Source: Fidelibacterota bacterium
GTDB taxonomy: Bacteria > Fidelibacterota > UBA8477 > JABMPR01
Assembly (NCBI GenBank): GCA_016845065.1
Contig: JAERTG010000095.1
Span: 17,744-81,743, forward strand
Direction of reading: 5' to 3'
Length of the DNA: 64,000 bases
Part shown: piece by piece, positions 19,634 through 29,334 of the stretch
How positions within the stretch are numbered: position 1 is the stretch's first letter
Layout of the letters: every line of letters starts with the position of its first letter
Program-made: the position numbers and the translations under genes
Notes under the pieces: model-generated
The model's database searches: none
What the model saw: the letters and a program-made list of their open reading frames with translations, nothing else
What the model was told of the DNA's origin: nothing

Positions 19634-20293
19634 ATGAGTAGTATTGTAAAATTTGGAGAGGATGTAAAAGGGTATAACATCCCCGTGTTAAATGAGCGTG
19701 AAATCAGGGCCACAGCTGGAATACTCTTTCTCATCATGCTGTTTTCAATCCAGGCTGCTGCAGGTGAGGGGAATTTTACCCCCTTGAAATATGCAGTTAC
19801 ACTTTTCCTTACAGATATGTTGATCAGGGTTTTTATCAGTCCAAAGTATGCTCCTACCCTCATTTTGGGACGATGGATTGTTAGAAAACAAACCCCAGAA
19901 TATGTTGGTGCTCAGCAGAAGAAATTCGCCTGGTACATCGGGATTGCCATGGCCCTCGTCATGTTTGTTTTGATTGTCCTGGTTAACTCTTATAGTCCCA
20001 TCACAGGTCTTATCTGCTTCATCTGCCTCATTTTCCTCTTTTTCGAATCCGCTTTTGGAATTTGTCTGGGATGCAAAGTTTATTCCTTGATTTACAAGGA
20101 CAAGGCACAATACTGTCCGGGTGAAGTATGTGAATTAAAGGATAGGCAGGAAATCCAGAAGATATCAAAAGTACAATGGTTGATATTATTGGGTTTTGTA
20201 GTCTATGGCTTATTGATATTTGTAGGACTCAATGATTTTTATAGTAGTCCACCTTTTGATCTGTTGGGTCTAGAGGGAGCGATGCATAAATAG
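19634..20293 (+). CDS. DUF4395 membrane protein
   Basis: A 219-residue integral membrane protein matching the DUF4395 pattern. NEREIRATAG near residues 20-29 is followed by membrane segments at about 28-45, 55-72, 95-118, 120-142 and 175-195. FFESAFGICLGCKVY with a CLGC pair lies near 144-152, and CPGEVC near 163-168. Four conserved cysteines flanking the membrane suggest redox or metal binding. Some members of the family sit beside thioredoxin-like genes. AAGGGG precedes the ATG. It is the last gene before a strong terminator and probably belongs to the efflux operon's transcript. Confidence 0.8.
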   Translation: MSSIVKFGEDVKGYNIPVLNEREIRATAGILFLIMLFSIQAAAGEGNFTPLKYAVTLFLTDMLIRVFISPKYAPTLILGRWIVRKQTPEYVGAQQKKFAWYIGIAMALVMFVLIVLVNSYSPITGLICFICLIFLFFESAFGICLGCKVYSLIYKDKAQYCPGEVCELKDRQEIQKISKVQWLILLGFVVYGLLIFVGLNDFYSSPPFDLLGLEGAMHK

Positions 20294-20307
20294 CATGGAT
20301 TGACCCT

Positions 20308-20351
20308 AAAAACAAAAAAGCCCCGCTATTTGGTGGGGCTTTTTTGTTTTT
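20308..20351. terminator. Strong, probably bidirectional terminator
   Basis: A perfect 17-bp stem (20308-20324 with 20335-20351; core AAGCCCC/GGGGCTT) with a 10-base loop. The left arm is A-rich and the right arm T-rich, so it can terminate the efflux operon from the left and also transcripts arriving from proS on the right. Confidence 0.92.
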
Positions 20352-20455
20352 GGGATATTGAGTATGTCGAAATGCTCAACATCCACCTGACTATCAATTT
20401 CCCTTAGGAAAATCAACTACGTTTACTTTATGCTCCAATGGTCAAGCTTGTTTGC

Positions 20456-21895
20456 CTAATATGCTTTTGCAAAAATGACTAGCTGGCTTGCTGGTTCACC
20501 TGTGTATACGCACCTGCCATTCTCAGAGGGTTGATCAAAAGGAATACACCGAATGGTAGCCTTGGTCTCGTTTTTGATCTTCTCTTCAACCTCAGCGGAT
20601 CCATTCCAATAGGCCTTGATAAACCCACCTTTTGTTTCCAAAGTATCCTTGAAATCACCCCAATTGTCCACCTCATGGGTATTCTCTTCACGGAAACTCA
20701 AGGCGCGTTGAAATAGGGCATCCTGTACAATATCTTGTTGATCTGACAGAAACTGTACCAATTCAGATAACTGAATAAAATGTTTCTCCCCTGAATGGCG
20801 AATGACGACCACGGCGTGTCCCTTTTCGATATCCTTGGGACCAATCTCAACGCGCATGGGTACACCACACATCTCCCATTCGTTGAATTTAAAGCCAGGT
20901 GAACTCTTCTCATCGTCATCCACATGGACACGAACTTCAGCCTGCTTCAAATCCGCTACTATCTCATCCACCTTATCCATGACAAGATCCTTGGTATCTT
21001 TCCTGAATATTGGAATGAATACAACTTGATAGGGTGCAACTTTGGGAGGCAGGATTAATCCCTTATCATCTCCATGGGACATGATCAATCCACCAACCAG
21101 ACGGGTGCTGACACCCCAACTCGTCGCATAGACGAATTCTTCCTTGTTATCCTTGCTTTGAAAAGTGACCTCAAAAGCCTTGGCGAAATTCTGCCCAAGA
21201 TTGTGACTGGTGCCGGCCTGCAATGCTTTTGTATCACGCATCATAGCTTCGATGGAGTAGGTGCTGACAGCTCCAGCAAACTTTTCAGATTCCGTTTTCT
21301 GTCCGGTAATTACGGGCATAGCCATGTAGTCTTCGGCAAAACGTCGATAGACTTCCAGCATTCTAAGGGTCTCTTCCTGGGATTCTTCAGGTGTGGCGTG
21401 AGCGGTATGGCCTTCCTGCCACAGAAACTCAGTTGTACGCAGGAATAGTCGTGTTCGCATTTCCCAGCGCACTACATTTGCCCATTGATTAATCAGAAGG
21501 GGCAGATCACGATATGATGATATCCACTTCTTATACATGTTCCAGATAATGGTTTCTGATGTAGGACGCACCACGAGAGGTTCTTCAAGTTTTTTACCAC
21601 CACCATGGGTTACGACGGCGACCTCCGGGGCAAAACCCTCGACATGCTCAGCTTCTTTATGCATGAAATGCTCGGGAATAAACATGGGGAAGTAGGCATT
21701 TACATGGCCCGTGTCTTTAAACATTTGATTCAGGATGCCTTGAAAATTCTCCCAGATTGCATAACCATACGGTCGAATAACCATAGTTCCTTTTACAGGA
21801 CCATAATCAGCCAATTTGGCTTGCCTGACCACATCGGTATACCATTTTGAAAAATCTTCGCTCTGTTTTGTTACCCCTTTTGACACAACGGGCAT
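20456..21895 (-). CDS. proS: Prolyl-tRNA synthetase, archaeal/eukaryal type (ProS type 3)
   Basis: Charges tRNA-Pro with proline. The 479-residue chain lacks the editing insertion of the long bacterial ProRS (about 570 residues) and has the extra C-terminal zinc-type domain of the archaeal/eukaryal form. Class II motif 2 is in [20 protein letters not shown] (about 145-165). VRPTSET near 110-116 contributes to amino-acid binding. Motif 3 is in [19 protein letters not shown] (about 273-291). The C-terminus ends in an aromatic residue (KAY), as in that group. This form is scattered among bacteria, including Bacteroidota. ATG chosen; GAAAGGA precedes it. Confidence 0.95.
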   Translation of the reverse strand: MPVVSKGVTKQSEDFSKWYTDVVRQAKLADYGPVKGTMVIRPYGYAIWENFQGILNQMFKDTGHVNAYFPMFIPEHFMHKEAEHVEGFAPEVAVVTHGGGKKLEEPLVVRPTSETIIWNMYKKWISSYRDLPLLINQWANVVRWEMRTRLFLRTTEFLWQEGHTAHATPEESQEETLRMLEVYRRFAEDYMAMPVITGQKTESEKFAGAVSTYSIEAMMRDTKALQAGTSHNLGQNFAKAFEVTFQSKDNKEEFVYATSWGVSTRLVGGLIMSHGDDKGLILPPKVAPYQVVFIPIFRKDTKDLVMDKVDEIVADLKQAEVRVHVDDDEKSSPGFKFNEWEMCGVPMRVEIGPKDIEKGHAVVVIRHSGEKHFIQLSELVQFLSDQQDIVQDALFQRALSFREENTHEVDNWGDFKDTLETKGGFIKAYWNGSAEVEEKIKNETKATIRCIPFDQPSENGRCVYTGEPASQLVIFAKAY

Positions 21896-22132
21896 CCTTT
21901 CTTATTAAACTAAAACCGTTTATTCGGCACAGCGATGCAATCATAACATAAGTACCCCCATGACACAACGACGAATAGAGTATAAATAGAACTCAGATTA
22001 CCCGCTCATAGACACATTTATCCAGGAGTGATCAAGCGCAAATTGGCGTCCAACCTTCCTCACCCTGGACAATCAAACCTTGTCTAAACACTGGAAAACA
22101 CTAGAATACGTGCCATATAGCGGAGGCATTTT

Positions 22133-23545
22133 ATCTCAAATCGCTTTACAATAATTCTTCTCCTTGGAACCAGCATGATAGCCTGGGGTAATCCATATCC
22201 TGATACAACAAAATTTGATCGGTCAGTACATGGCCGACCCTTTGAGCTTGAGGAGATCATCGGCACAACCGTAATAGATGATATCCTCACTCCACAGAAT
22301 GGCACTCCCACGTGGGTCACAACAGGTGAACTCAGCTCAGATACACTCTATTATGGAATAGGTTCATCAACAGAATCCCAGGATGCTGCAGACAACAACG
22401 CCCGATTAAGCTTTGCTCAACATGTCGAAGTGAGCGTCCAGAGCATAGCTACCCAGCAAATTGAGGAAAATAAGGATAGATTGGAAGAGAACTACAGCTA
22501 CGAATCGCTGGTCTCTACCAACATGAATCTACGCAGTGTTAAAATTACTGCCCGACATATCTCCCCAGATTCTTCCTATCATAGCTTGATTAGTTATGGA
22601 AAATCCACTTACCATCGCCTGGTCACTCAGGAAATTCAAATTTCCCTGGAAGCAAATATCCGGCAACAAGAATTGGCACATCAAGCTACGGAAGCACTGA
22701 GAGCTGACTCACTGAGACATAAGATTACGATGGATAGTCTGGCTCTGGGTCGGAAACAGGCTGTCATTGATTCCCTGGATCATATCTTGAAGATGGAGGA
22801 GGCCAGAATCAGACAGGAACAGGACAGGGTGGAACTCATTAAGAGTCAGTCCGCTGCCTTTCTTAGAATTAAACCTCGCTATGAGCTCATTGATGTCCCT
22901 ACGGCTTCTACCCCTAGAACCTGGATCTATGCCTCTGGTAGATGGAACCCTGATACTGAAGATATCCGGCAAATCAAAGCAGGAATCTCCATGTGGTTGA
23001 TAAGTGCGGAGGCCAATATCTGGGCTACAGAATCGGTAATTGATCAAACAGACTTCCTACTCAAGCTTCAAGTACTACCCGAGCGTGGTGAAATTTATAA
23101 AGTCAGTTTGGCGTTTGGCTTAGTTGACTATCTCTCAGCATTCTCCATAGAAAATCGAACTCGATTGCAGGAAGAGGGTGGCTACAAAAAGCTCATCAGC
23201 ATTGTAGAGGACGAGCTTAAAGATCCCTATGCACATAACTCTTCATTTTTTGTTACCGGAACTGTAGGACTTCCTCAGATGAACAATCATCTTTCAATGT
23301 ATATAGACAAGCGTAAAATTTCGCTGGCCAATATCTGGTATCCTTTCCCCAGGAACATGGGTGACGCCATCAGTATTATCAGCCAATTAGATTATATCAG
23401 TTCAGAGTACTATCGGAATCAATTTGGTGATGAAATTCAGTGGCAATTTGGGATTCGGCTAATAGCCAGCCCCGATCGGTTCGCCACGATGATCAGCTAT
23501 GAAGACCATGAGGTCTGGATGCTGAATTTCGAATTTCAGTACTAA
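22133..23545 (+). CDS. Exported protein of unknown function, LPP20-like N-terminal part; probable ATC start
   Basis: A 470-residue predicted secreted protein. The first ATG (22175) falls in the middle of a signal peptide. In frame, a TAG stop lies at 22118-22120, and no ATG, GTG, TTG or CTG occurs between it and 22175. An ATC at 22133 lies six bases after GGAGG (22122-22126) and completes the signal peptide (SNRFTIILLLGTSMIAWG). After a proline-rich start, residues about 65-110 (YYGIGSSTESQDAADNNARL) resemble the LPP20/flagellar-assembly lipoprotein fold. A predicted coiled coil follows (about 165-245). The C-terminal half looks beta-rich and ends in an aromatic strand (VWMLNFEFQY), suggestive of an outer-membrane protein. 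Its end is 5 bases from the convergent gene. Confidence 0.65.
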   Translation: MSNRFTIILLLGTSMIAWGNPYPDTTKFDRSVHGRPFELEEIIGTTVIDDILTPQNGTPTWVTTGELSSDTLYYGIGSSTESQDAADNNARLSFAQHVEVSVQSIATQQIEENKDRLEENYSYESLVSTNMNLRSVKITARHISPDSSYHSLISYGKSTYHRLVTQEIQISLEANIRQQELAHQATEALRADSLRHKITMDSLALGRKQAVIDSLDHILKMEEARIRQEQDRVELIKSQSAAFLRIKPRYELIDVPTASTPRTWIYASGRWNPDTEDIRQIKAGISMWLISAEANIWATESVIDQTDFLLKLQVLPERGEIYKVSLAFGLVDYLSAFSIENRTRLQEEGGYKKLISIVEDELKDPYAHNSSFFVTGTVGLPQMNNHLSMYIDKRKISLANIWYPFPRNMGDAISIISQLDYISSEYYRNQFGDEIQWQFGIRLIASPDRFATMISYEDHEVWMLNFEFQY

Positions 23546-23550
23546 ACATT

Positions 23551-25116
23551 TTACCAGTCAATATTTGGATTTAACATTAACAATTCAGATGGCAGTGTCT
23601 GGTAAAGACCAAGACGTCTCCAACTATCTCTAAATGCAGCTTCAGTACTGGGTCTGCTGATTAAAGCTGCTTCATCCCCATCATAAAAAAGCACAAAATC
23701 CAGGTTGATAGAATCATATTCCTTATCAAACTGTTTGACCATAATATTCACTGGTGTCATCATTCTACCCGCAACTTTTTCCGTGTTGAAAGCGATACCA
23801 CCAAAGGTCCCACTTGGTTCAAAGGCCTTGTAAACCAACTCGGAACAAACCAATGTGGAATCCGTGAGGAAATCAAAGTTATAATCATATCCGCTGCCAT
23901 GATACCTGAACGCATTGTAAATCGATGTGGCAGTCTCCACTTTTGATATACGGGGTCTGACCGCCCCCAGTCCATCACATGTCAGTGAATGCGACAGGGT
24001 CTGAAAAATGACACCTCGGCCAACTGCTTCCAGAACATTTTGTACACCGATAGAATCGGGTTGCATTATGTGGCTGGCATAGGCTGTTGGATAGCTCTTT
24101 TGTAACAGCTCCTCGAAGGATCCGCTCTCAACCCCTTTACTCCTAACCCATGACTTGACTCTGTTATCATCAAAAAGTTGGATTCTTTCATCCGGGCTCC
24201 CCACAAACAGAGCTGTATGTGTCCAATAACCTGGAATACCCGCATTGGTCAATTCCCACTCTCTCCTTTGAAACATGATGTCGCCTGGTTCTAGCTGAGC
24301 GTGAATGTCAATAACATTCTGGGGTGAAATTAAGTGCCCCACCTCACGAGAAATCTTGGCGTGACCTGCCCATTTAGCGAAATCTTTTTGAATAGGAAAC
24401 CACCAAGAGAAGGTTTCCTCCTCAATCATATCAAAGGCATGTTGAACACTTAACCTGACACCATAATCGATGCCCAGACTGGTGTTGTATCCCTCAAGCA
24501 TGGCTATTTTTGTATAAAAGGGATTCACCTCCGGTCGTCTGTCCCGATAGATGACCTGTAAAGCTCCGAATTCAGCTGCCTGCCTTGCATGAAGAAAATG
24601 TGTCTTGAATTGTGAATAGCTTTCAGCCTGAAGACCATAATCCAGATTGGCCTCATTGAGAACAGTCGGTAGAGCTTCGTTTCGTTCAAGGATATTGATT
24701 AAATGAACGGCGCGAGAACTTTGAACCAGAAAGGCCATATAATAGCTGACGAAACCATTAAATTCTATTTCTCCCGCGATGTGTTTGTAAAATTGCTGAT
24801 TATGATACCGTACAAGGTCTAGATGTGCCATGTAGTCGAGCACGCCTGCCCAGAGGGTGACAAGTTCTTCTCTCTCTTCAGGATTTGGTTTTTTAAAATG
24901 CTCTGTTTTATCTAATCCAAATTTAGAACCATGACTTTCCAGATACTCAAGCGTGGAGTCCAACCCTTTTTGAAGCTGCTCTATCTCAGCCTGATAATTT
25001 GAACTTGATAAGGAAATATTTGGCGGCGGTGAAATTGCACAGGACACCACTGTAAAGATTGCAATCAGTATGGCTATGTTTCTTGAGGCTAGCGTAATAT
25101 GTACTTTATTCGTGAT
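23551..25116 (-). CDS. Lipoprotein with YiiX-type permuted papain (NlpC/P60-like) domain; probable ATC start
   Basis: A 521-residue lipoprotein. With an ATC start at 25116, six bases after AAAAGGA, it begins with a normal lipoprotein signal peptide (TNKVHITLASRNIAILIAIF then lipobox VVSC, Cys about residue 26). The only canonical alternative upstream is a GTG at 25176 with no ribosome binding site; it overlaps the upstream gene by 40 bases and gives a 46-residue leader. An N-terminal helical domain spans about 40-255. The YiiX/YaeF-like permuted cysteine peptidase domain follows: PGDIMFQRR near 273-281, a catalytic histidine in WTHTALFVG near 295-303, and a cysteine in LVCSELVYKAFEPSG near 425-439. 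Family members act as amidases or lipid hydrolases. It is downstream of nagX and probably cotranscribed. Confidence 0.75.
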   Translation of the reverse strand: MTNKVHITLASRNIAILIAIFTVVSCAISPPPNISLSSSNYQAEIEQLQKGLDSTLEYLESHGSKFGLDKTEHFKKPNPEEREELVTLWAGVLDYMAHLDLVRYHNQQFYKHIAGEIEFNGFVSYYMAFLVQSSRAVHLINILERNEALPTVLNEANLDYGLQAESYSQFKTHFLHARQAAEFGALQVIYRDRRPEVNPFYTKIAMLEGYNTSLGIDYGVRLSVQHAFDMIEEETFSWWFPIQKDFAKWAGHAKISREVGHLISPQNVIDIHAQLEPGDIMFQRREWELTNAGIPGYWTHTALFVGSPDERIQLFDDNRVKSWVRSKGVESGSFEELLQKSYPTAYASHIMQPDSIGVQNVLEAVGRGVIFQTLSHSLTCDGLGAVRPRISKVETATSIYNAFRYHGSGYDYNFDFLTDSTLVCSELVYKAFEPSGTFGGIAFNTEKVAGRMMTPVNIMVKQFDKEYDSINLDFVLFYDGDEAALISRPSTEAAFRDSWRRLGLYQTLPSELLMLNPNIDW

Positions 25117-25136
25117 TTCCTGTCCTTTTCTGATCT

Positions 25137-26309
25137 TTATATCTTCACGAATATTTTCTTGCTGTACAAATACCACAGAATGGCTAACCAGAATGCGATA
25201 TTCGTGAGGGCGTAGAGTAGAGAGCCATTGAGGTTTCCAGCAAGGGGTATATATATCCCTGTGTATAGAGCATGCTTAATAGAAACTATCTCACCCTCAG
25301 CATTCGTGGTTTTTACCATGTACATTAAACGTCCTATAATTCCTGATCCTACGAATACCACCAGGGCATTACTTCCAAAAACTATGGCAGGTTTAATCCA
25401 GAAATCCATCTTTTTCACATCAATGAGATAAGAGCTGACAACAATCATCATAATTGCCAACCCATCCATAGTGATAACATAGGAGACGGTCCATAACTGC
25501 TTGTTGATGGGCTCAATCAGACTCAGGAGTGAGCCAGCAAAAAAAACCATGATACCAATAACACTTAAATTACTGAGCTTTTCCTGATGATCGATTGGTT
25601 TGCGTAGATATTCTCCCAGCCAGAACCCACTCATTAAGGTTGCAACTGCAGGAAGCGTTGATAAGAAACCTTCTGGATCAAATGGAACCCCAGTACCACC
25701 ATATAGATGCGCTTCACCAAAAAGCAGGATATCCATGTATCTGATAAAATTATCAGCGAGTTCAAAGCTGCCTGCTCCCCAATCATTCACAAGGGGTACG
25801 CGCATAAAAAACTCATAAATAATTATCAGCGTACCGACGGCAAATATTCTGGAAAAGGTTCTAGGGAAATATAGAATGATCAGTCCACCGATGAGATAAC
25901 TCAGACCGATCCTCTGTAAAACACCCCAATAACGCAAGGTAAGAAATCGCCTGAAAATATCCATGAATTCGAAATCCGCTGCCATTTGAGCGTTGAGGGG
26001 TATGTTAAAAGGGAAGCCATTCAAAAAGAGACCCAAGCCAATGATGATTGCGCCTCTGGACCAGACCTTTCTCTTGAGTGCTGCCACATCGGAGCCAGCC
26101 TCCAAACGTTTCCCAAAACTCAGAGCCATGGCCACACCAACGATGAAAAGGAAAAATGGAAAGACCAGATCAGTGGGTGTCCACCCATGCCATTTGGCAT
26201 GACGGAGGGGTCCATAGATATGTGACCAACTTCCAGGATTATTGACCAGTATCATCAAGCCGACGGTCAAACCGCGAAATACATCCAGAGAAATCATTCG
26301 ATCTTTCAT
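25137..26309 (-). CDS. nagX: NagX/HGSNAT-like membrane acyltransferase (DUF5009 family)
   Basis: A 390-residue multi-pass protein related to heparan-alpha-glucosaminide N-acetyltransferase. The N-terminus RMISLDVFRGLTVGLMILVN is the family hallmark. Next comes AKWHGWTPTDLVFPFFLF (about residues 37-54) with the conserved histidine and aspartate. About ten membrane helices follow (FGSNALVVFVGSGIIG near 312-327, and a C-terminal one near 365-385). In Bacteroidota and Proteobacteria such proteins are thought to acetylate glucosamine on the outer or periplasmic side. It sits directly before the YiiX-type lipoprotein gene, so both may modify envelope sugars or peptides. The gene symbol is by similarity only. 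Confidence 0.8.
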   Translation of the reverse strand: MKDRMISLDVFRGLTVGLMILVNNPGSWSHIYGPLRHAKWHGWTPTDLVFPFFLFIVGVAMALSFGKRLEAGSDVAALKRKVWSRGAIIIGLGLFLNGFPFNIPLNAQMAADFEFMDIFRRFLTLRYWGVLQRIGLSYLIGGLIILYFPRTFSRIFAVGTLIIIYEFFMRVPLVNDWGAGSFELADNFIRYMDILLFGEAHLYGGTGVPFDPEGFLSTLPAVATLMSGFWLGEYLRKPIDHQEKLSNLSVIGIMVFFAGSLLSLIEPINKQLWTVSYVITMDGLAIMMIVVSSYLIDVKKMDFWIKPAIVFGSNALVVFVGSGIIGRLMYMVKTTNAEGEIVSIKHALYTGIYIPLAGNLNGSLLYALTNIAFWLAILWYLYSKKIFVKI

Positions 26310-26599
26310 TCAGGCTCCTTTAATTGATGAGCATAACGATGATCACAAAATAGTAGGGGAAGGTTAATATGCACTTGAGATTTAATAAGAGATCCAAATA
26401 CTTCAGACAATTGAATGCGAATGGTTTAATATTTGCTTTGAGCAATCATGACTAATCCACATCAATTCTAGAATGATAGAATGATGGGCATACTTCACAC
26501 TTGAAATTTGTTTTGGGGAGATGATATTTACCCTGTGCTAAACCAACAATCGAAACGGCAATTTACCCTAGCCTTTAAACATAGATCGGAGATGGTATC
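26310..26599. other. Divergent intergenic region between nagX and the frd operon
   Basis: This 290-base region must hold promoters for both directions. By eye it contains a 10-bp palindrome ATTCTAGAAT at 26465-26474 and a tandem direct repeat TAGAATGA twice at 26469-26484. No gene or RNA is supported. CGGAGATGG (26588-26596) is the ribosome binding region for frdC. Confidence 0.4.
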
Positions 26600-27388
26600 A
26601 TGACTGGTATTGATACTGAACTATACCCGAAAGCGGAAACTCGACATAGTAAAAAGAGCAGCGCTTTCAAAAATGCACAGAAAGCTTTACGAGATGAGCG
26701 TATCAGTGGTATTACTGGTGCTTTTTTGGCCATGTTCATCTGGGGACACCTCCTGGCAGAGTCTTCAATTATTTTTGGCAAAGAAACCTACAATATGGTT
26801 GCCAATTTCATGGAGCATACGGTTCCCATGGCTCAACCAGTTCTCCTTGTTGTGACCATAGCCTTTTTTGTCCACTTCATTTGGGCCAGTCGGAAGATTC
26901 CAGGCAAACTCCGCGAAAGAAAACGAATGTTGGAATTAGGTCAGAAACTGCAGCAATCCAATAAGGGGTGGCAACAAGATCCTAAATCAGATATCAAGCT
27001 GAGATCACACTTTGAAACCTCACTATGGATTACCCAGGTTCGCACCGGGATGATCGTTTTGGCTGCTGGATCCTTCCACCTGGTATTGGTCACCTGGAAC
27101 CTGTTTTCAGATATGGGCTATGTTGGTCAGCCCCTTGGTTACACAGCTGATCTTACTGTATCACGAATGAGCAGTGGTCTTTGGATCCTCTACTCTGTAC
27201 TCATGGCTTCTGTGGTAGCTCATATGGCCATCGGCGTCTATCGCCTCCTGGTTAAGTGGTTGGCTGACACCTGGTTTGTTCGAAACTACGCCAAAGCATT
27301 TTTCTATCTACTATTTACCTTTTATATCGTGCTGGGCACCATCACCATCATTAGCGCTTCCGGTGCCTGGGAAGGATTATTCTCATGA
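26600..27388 (+). CDS. frdC: Fumarate reductase / succinate dehydrogenase cytochrome b subunit
   Basis: The membrane anchor that exchanges electrons with menaquinone, 262 residues. It resembles the single-chain, five-helix cytochrome b of Wolinella FrdC (class B). It has membrane segments at about 37-60, 78-100, 143-165, 195-220 and 235-258. Candidate heme histidines lie in GHLLAE, MEHTVP, FHLVLVTWNL and AHMAIGVYRLL. A charged cytoplasmic stretch (about 103-140) separates helices two and three. The stop overlaps frdA as ATGA. Direction of catalysis, fumarate reduction or succinate oxidation, cannot be settled from sequence. Confidence 0.88.
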   Translation: MTGIDTELYPKAETRHSKKSSAFKNAQKALRDERISGITGAFLAMFIWGHLLAESSIIFGKETYNMVANFMEHTVPMAQPVLLVVTIAFFVHFIWASRKIPGKLRERKRMLELGQKLQQSNKGWQQDPKSDIKLRSHFETSLWITQVRTGMIVLAAGSFHLVLVTWNLFSDMGYVGQPLGYTADLTVSRMSSGLWILYSVLMASVVAHMAIGVYRLLVKWLADTWFVRNYAKAFFYLLFTFYIVLGTITIISASGAWEGLFS

Positions 27389-29334
27389 GAACTTTAATTA
27401 GTGATGTTCTGGTAATTGGTGCTGGGCTGGCTGGGGAGAGAGCTGCCATCGCCAGTGCACAAGCTGGTTTGGATGTTACCATGCTCTCTCTGGTTCCACC
27501 TCGCAGAAGTCATTCAGCTGCAGCACAGGGTGGTATGCAAGCCTCGCTAGGCAACTCTGCCAAAGGAAAGGGTGATAACCCGACTGTTCATTGGCTGGAT
27601 ACGGTTAAAGGCTCTGACTGGGGTGCTGATCAAGAAGTTGCCCGCATTTTTGCAGATAATGCACCCATCGCCATGCGTGAAATGGCTCATTTTGGCGTCC
27701 CCTGGAATCGTGTTGAAGGTGGTCCTCGAGAAGTTTACATCAAGGGGAAGAAGACCACAATTGTCGAGGATGAAGCCAACGAAGGCTTGATCACTGCACG
27801 TGATTTTGGTGGAACTGCCAAATGGAGAACATGCTATACAGCTGATGGAACAGGTCATACCGTTCTTTATGCCATGGATAATCTGGCTGTTCAACTGGAT
27901 ATTACCATTCATGATCGCATGGAGGCACTTAGTCTCATCCACGAAGATGGTGCCTGTATTGGCGCAGTAGTTCGTTCCCTCCGCGATGGTGAAATTCTAA
28001 ACTATTTAGCAAAAGCCACAGTCATCGCCACAGGTGGGTATGGTCGACTTTACGGTGAATCTACAAATGCCATTATCAATGAAGGAACAGGTTCAGCTAT
28101 AGCTCTTCAAACTGGGCTGGTACCCCTGGGTAACATGGAAGCTGTTCAGTTTCACCCAACAGGTATCGTACCTACAGATATTCTGGTAACGGAAGGGTGT
28201 CGTGGTGACGGTGGTCTTCTCTTAGATGTTGATGAATATCGTTTCATGCCCGAATACGAACCTGAAAAACAAGAATTAGCCTCTCGCGATGTGGTCTCAC
28301 GCAGAATGAAACAACATATTCTCAAGGGAAAGGGCGTGCAATCATCCTATGGTGAACATCTCTGGCTGGATCTCCGTCATCTCGGTGAAAAACACCTCAC
28401 GACCAAGCTCCGGGAAGTATATGATATTTGTATGTACTTTATCGGTGTCAACCCTATTAAGGAGCTGATTCCCGTACGACCCACACAACATTATTCCATG
28501 GGTGGTATTCGCGTAAACAAAGATGGAATGGCCTATGGTCTAAAGGGCTTATTTGCGCTTGGAGAAGTCGCCTGTTGGGATATGCATGGCTTCAACCGTT
28601 TAGGCGGTAACTCACTGGCTGAAACCGTCGTCGCAGGGATGGTTGTCGGGGAAAAGATCGCTGACTATGCCAATTCAGCAGAACTGAATGCCAATATCTC
28701 CCTGGGCGAGAAATTTGCCAAGGAACAAACTGACCTCATTGAGCATCTCTTGACTAATCCAGGAGAGGAGGATGTATACGCCCTTCGCGATGAAATTGCT
28801 GAATTACTTAAGGATCATGTTCACATCTTCCGAACTGGAGAAGGTCTCGAAAAAGCGGTTGCAGGTTTGAAGGAAATTTTGGGTCGTTTGAAGAATGTTA
28901 AAGTCAAGGCAACAGCTCCCGGAATGAATCCCGAACTATCTCAAGCGCTTCGCATCAAGGGCATGGCGCAACAAGCCTATATCATCGCCAAGGGTGCACT
29001 TCTAAGGACTGAATCCAGAGGCGCTCATACCCGTGAAGATTACCCGGCCAGAGACGACAAAAACTGGTTAAACCGTACCCTGGCGAGTTGGCCATTGGGT
29101 GCTGACGAGCCTGAGTTCAACTATGAGCCAGTTGGACCTCTCGATCTGCCACCTGGTGATCGTGGATATGGGGGCGGACAGATGATCAACATGGATCTCA
29201 GCCTTGAAGAGTACAATGCCAAGGTAGACGCAGAACAAAAAGCGCTGGGAAAACAAGATACGAGTGAACCAACTGGTGTTAGCCTTCCCAAAGAAGCCTG
29301 GCGTGAAGAATCACCCTATAAGGATGCAAAATAA
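27385..29334 (+). CDS. frdA: Fumarate reductase / succinate dehydrogenase flavoprotein subunit
   Basis: The FAD-containing catalytic subunit, 649 residues, close in size to Wolinella FrdA and longer than the E. coli enzyme. The nucleotide-binding motif VIGAGLAGERAA lies near residues 10-21. The FAD-attachment histidine is in RSHSAAAQGG near 38-47. Substrate and proton-transfer residues are in FHPTGIVPTDIL (about 255-266), TEGCRGDGG and RDVVSRRM. The C-terminal FAD contact is HGFNRLGGNSLAE near 405-417. It overlaps frdC (ATGA) and frdB (TAATG), showing translational coupling. Confidence 0.95.
   Translation: MRTLISDVLVIGAGLAGERAAIASAQAGLDVTMLSLVPPRRSHSAAAQGGMQASLGNSAKGKGDNPTVHWLDTVKGSDWGADQEVARIFADNAPIAMREMAHFGVPWNRVEGGPREVYIKGKKTTIVEDEANEGLITARDFGGTAKWRTCYTADGTGHTVLYAMDNLAVQLDITIHDRMEALSLIHEDGACIGAVVRSLRDGEILNYLAKATVIATGGYGRLYGESTNAIINEGTGSAIALQTGLVPLGNMEAVQFHPTGIVPTDILVTEGCRGDGGLLLDVDEYRFMPEYEPEKQELASRDVVSRRMKQHILKGKGVQSSYGEHLWLDLRHLGEKHLTTKLREVYDICMYFIGVNPIKELIPVRPTQHYSMGGIRVNKDGMAYGLKGLFALGEVACWDMHGFNRLGGNSLAETVVAGMVVGEKIADYANSAELNANISLGEKFAKEQTDLIEHLLTNPGEEDVYALRDEIAELLKDHVHIFRTGEGLEKAVAGLKEILGRLKNVKVKATAPGMNPELSQALRIKGMAQQAYIIAKGALLRTESRGAHTREDYPARDDKNWLNRTLASWPLGADEPEFNYEPVGPLDLPPGDRGYGGGQMINMDLSLEEYNAKVDAEQKALGKQDTSEPTGVSLPKEAWREESPYKDAK

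Noticed and set aside
22084..22320. 78-residue minus-strand frame over the start of the LPP20-like gene
   Set aside because: It overlaps the signal peptide region of a better supported gene and has no start signal.
26465..26484. ATTCTAGAAT palindrome and tandem TAGAATGA repeat in the frd upstream region
   Set aside because: Short and in AT-rich DNA. Without a second copy it cannot be called an operator, so it is only mentioned in the intergenic entry.
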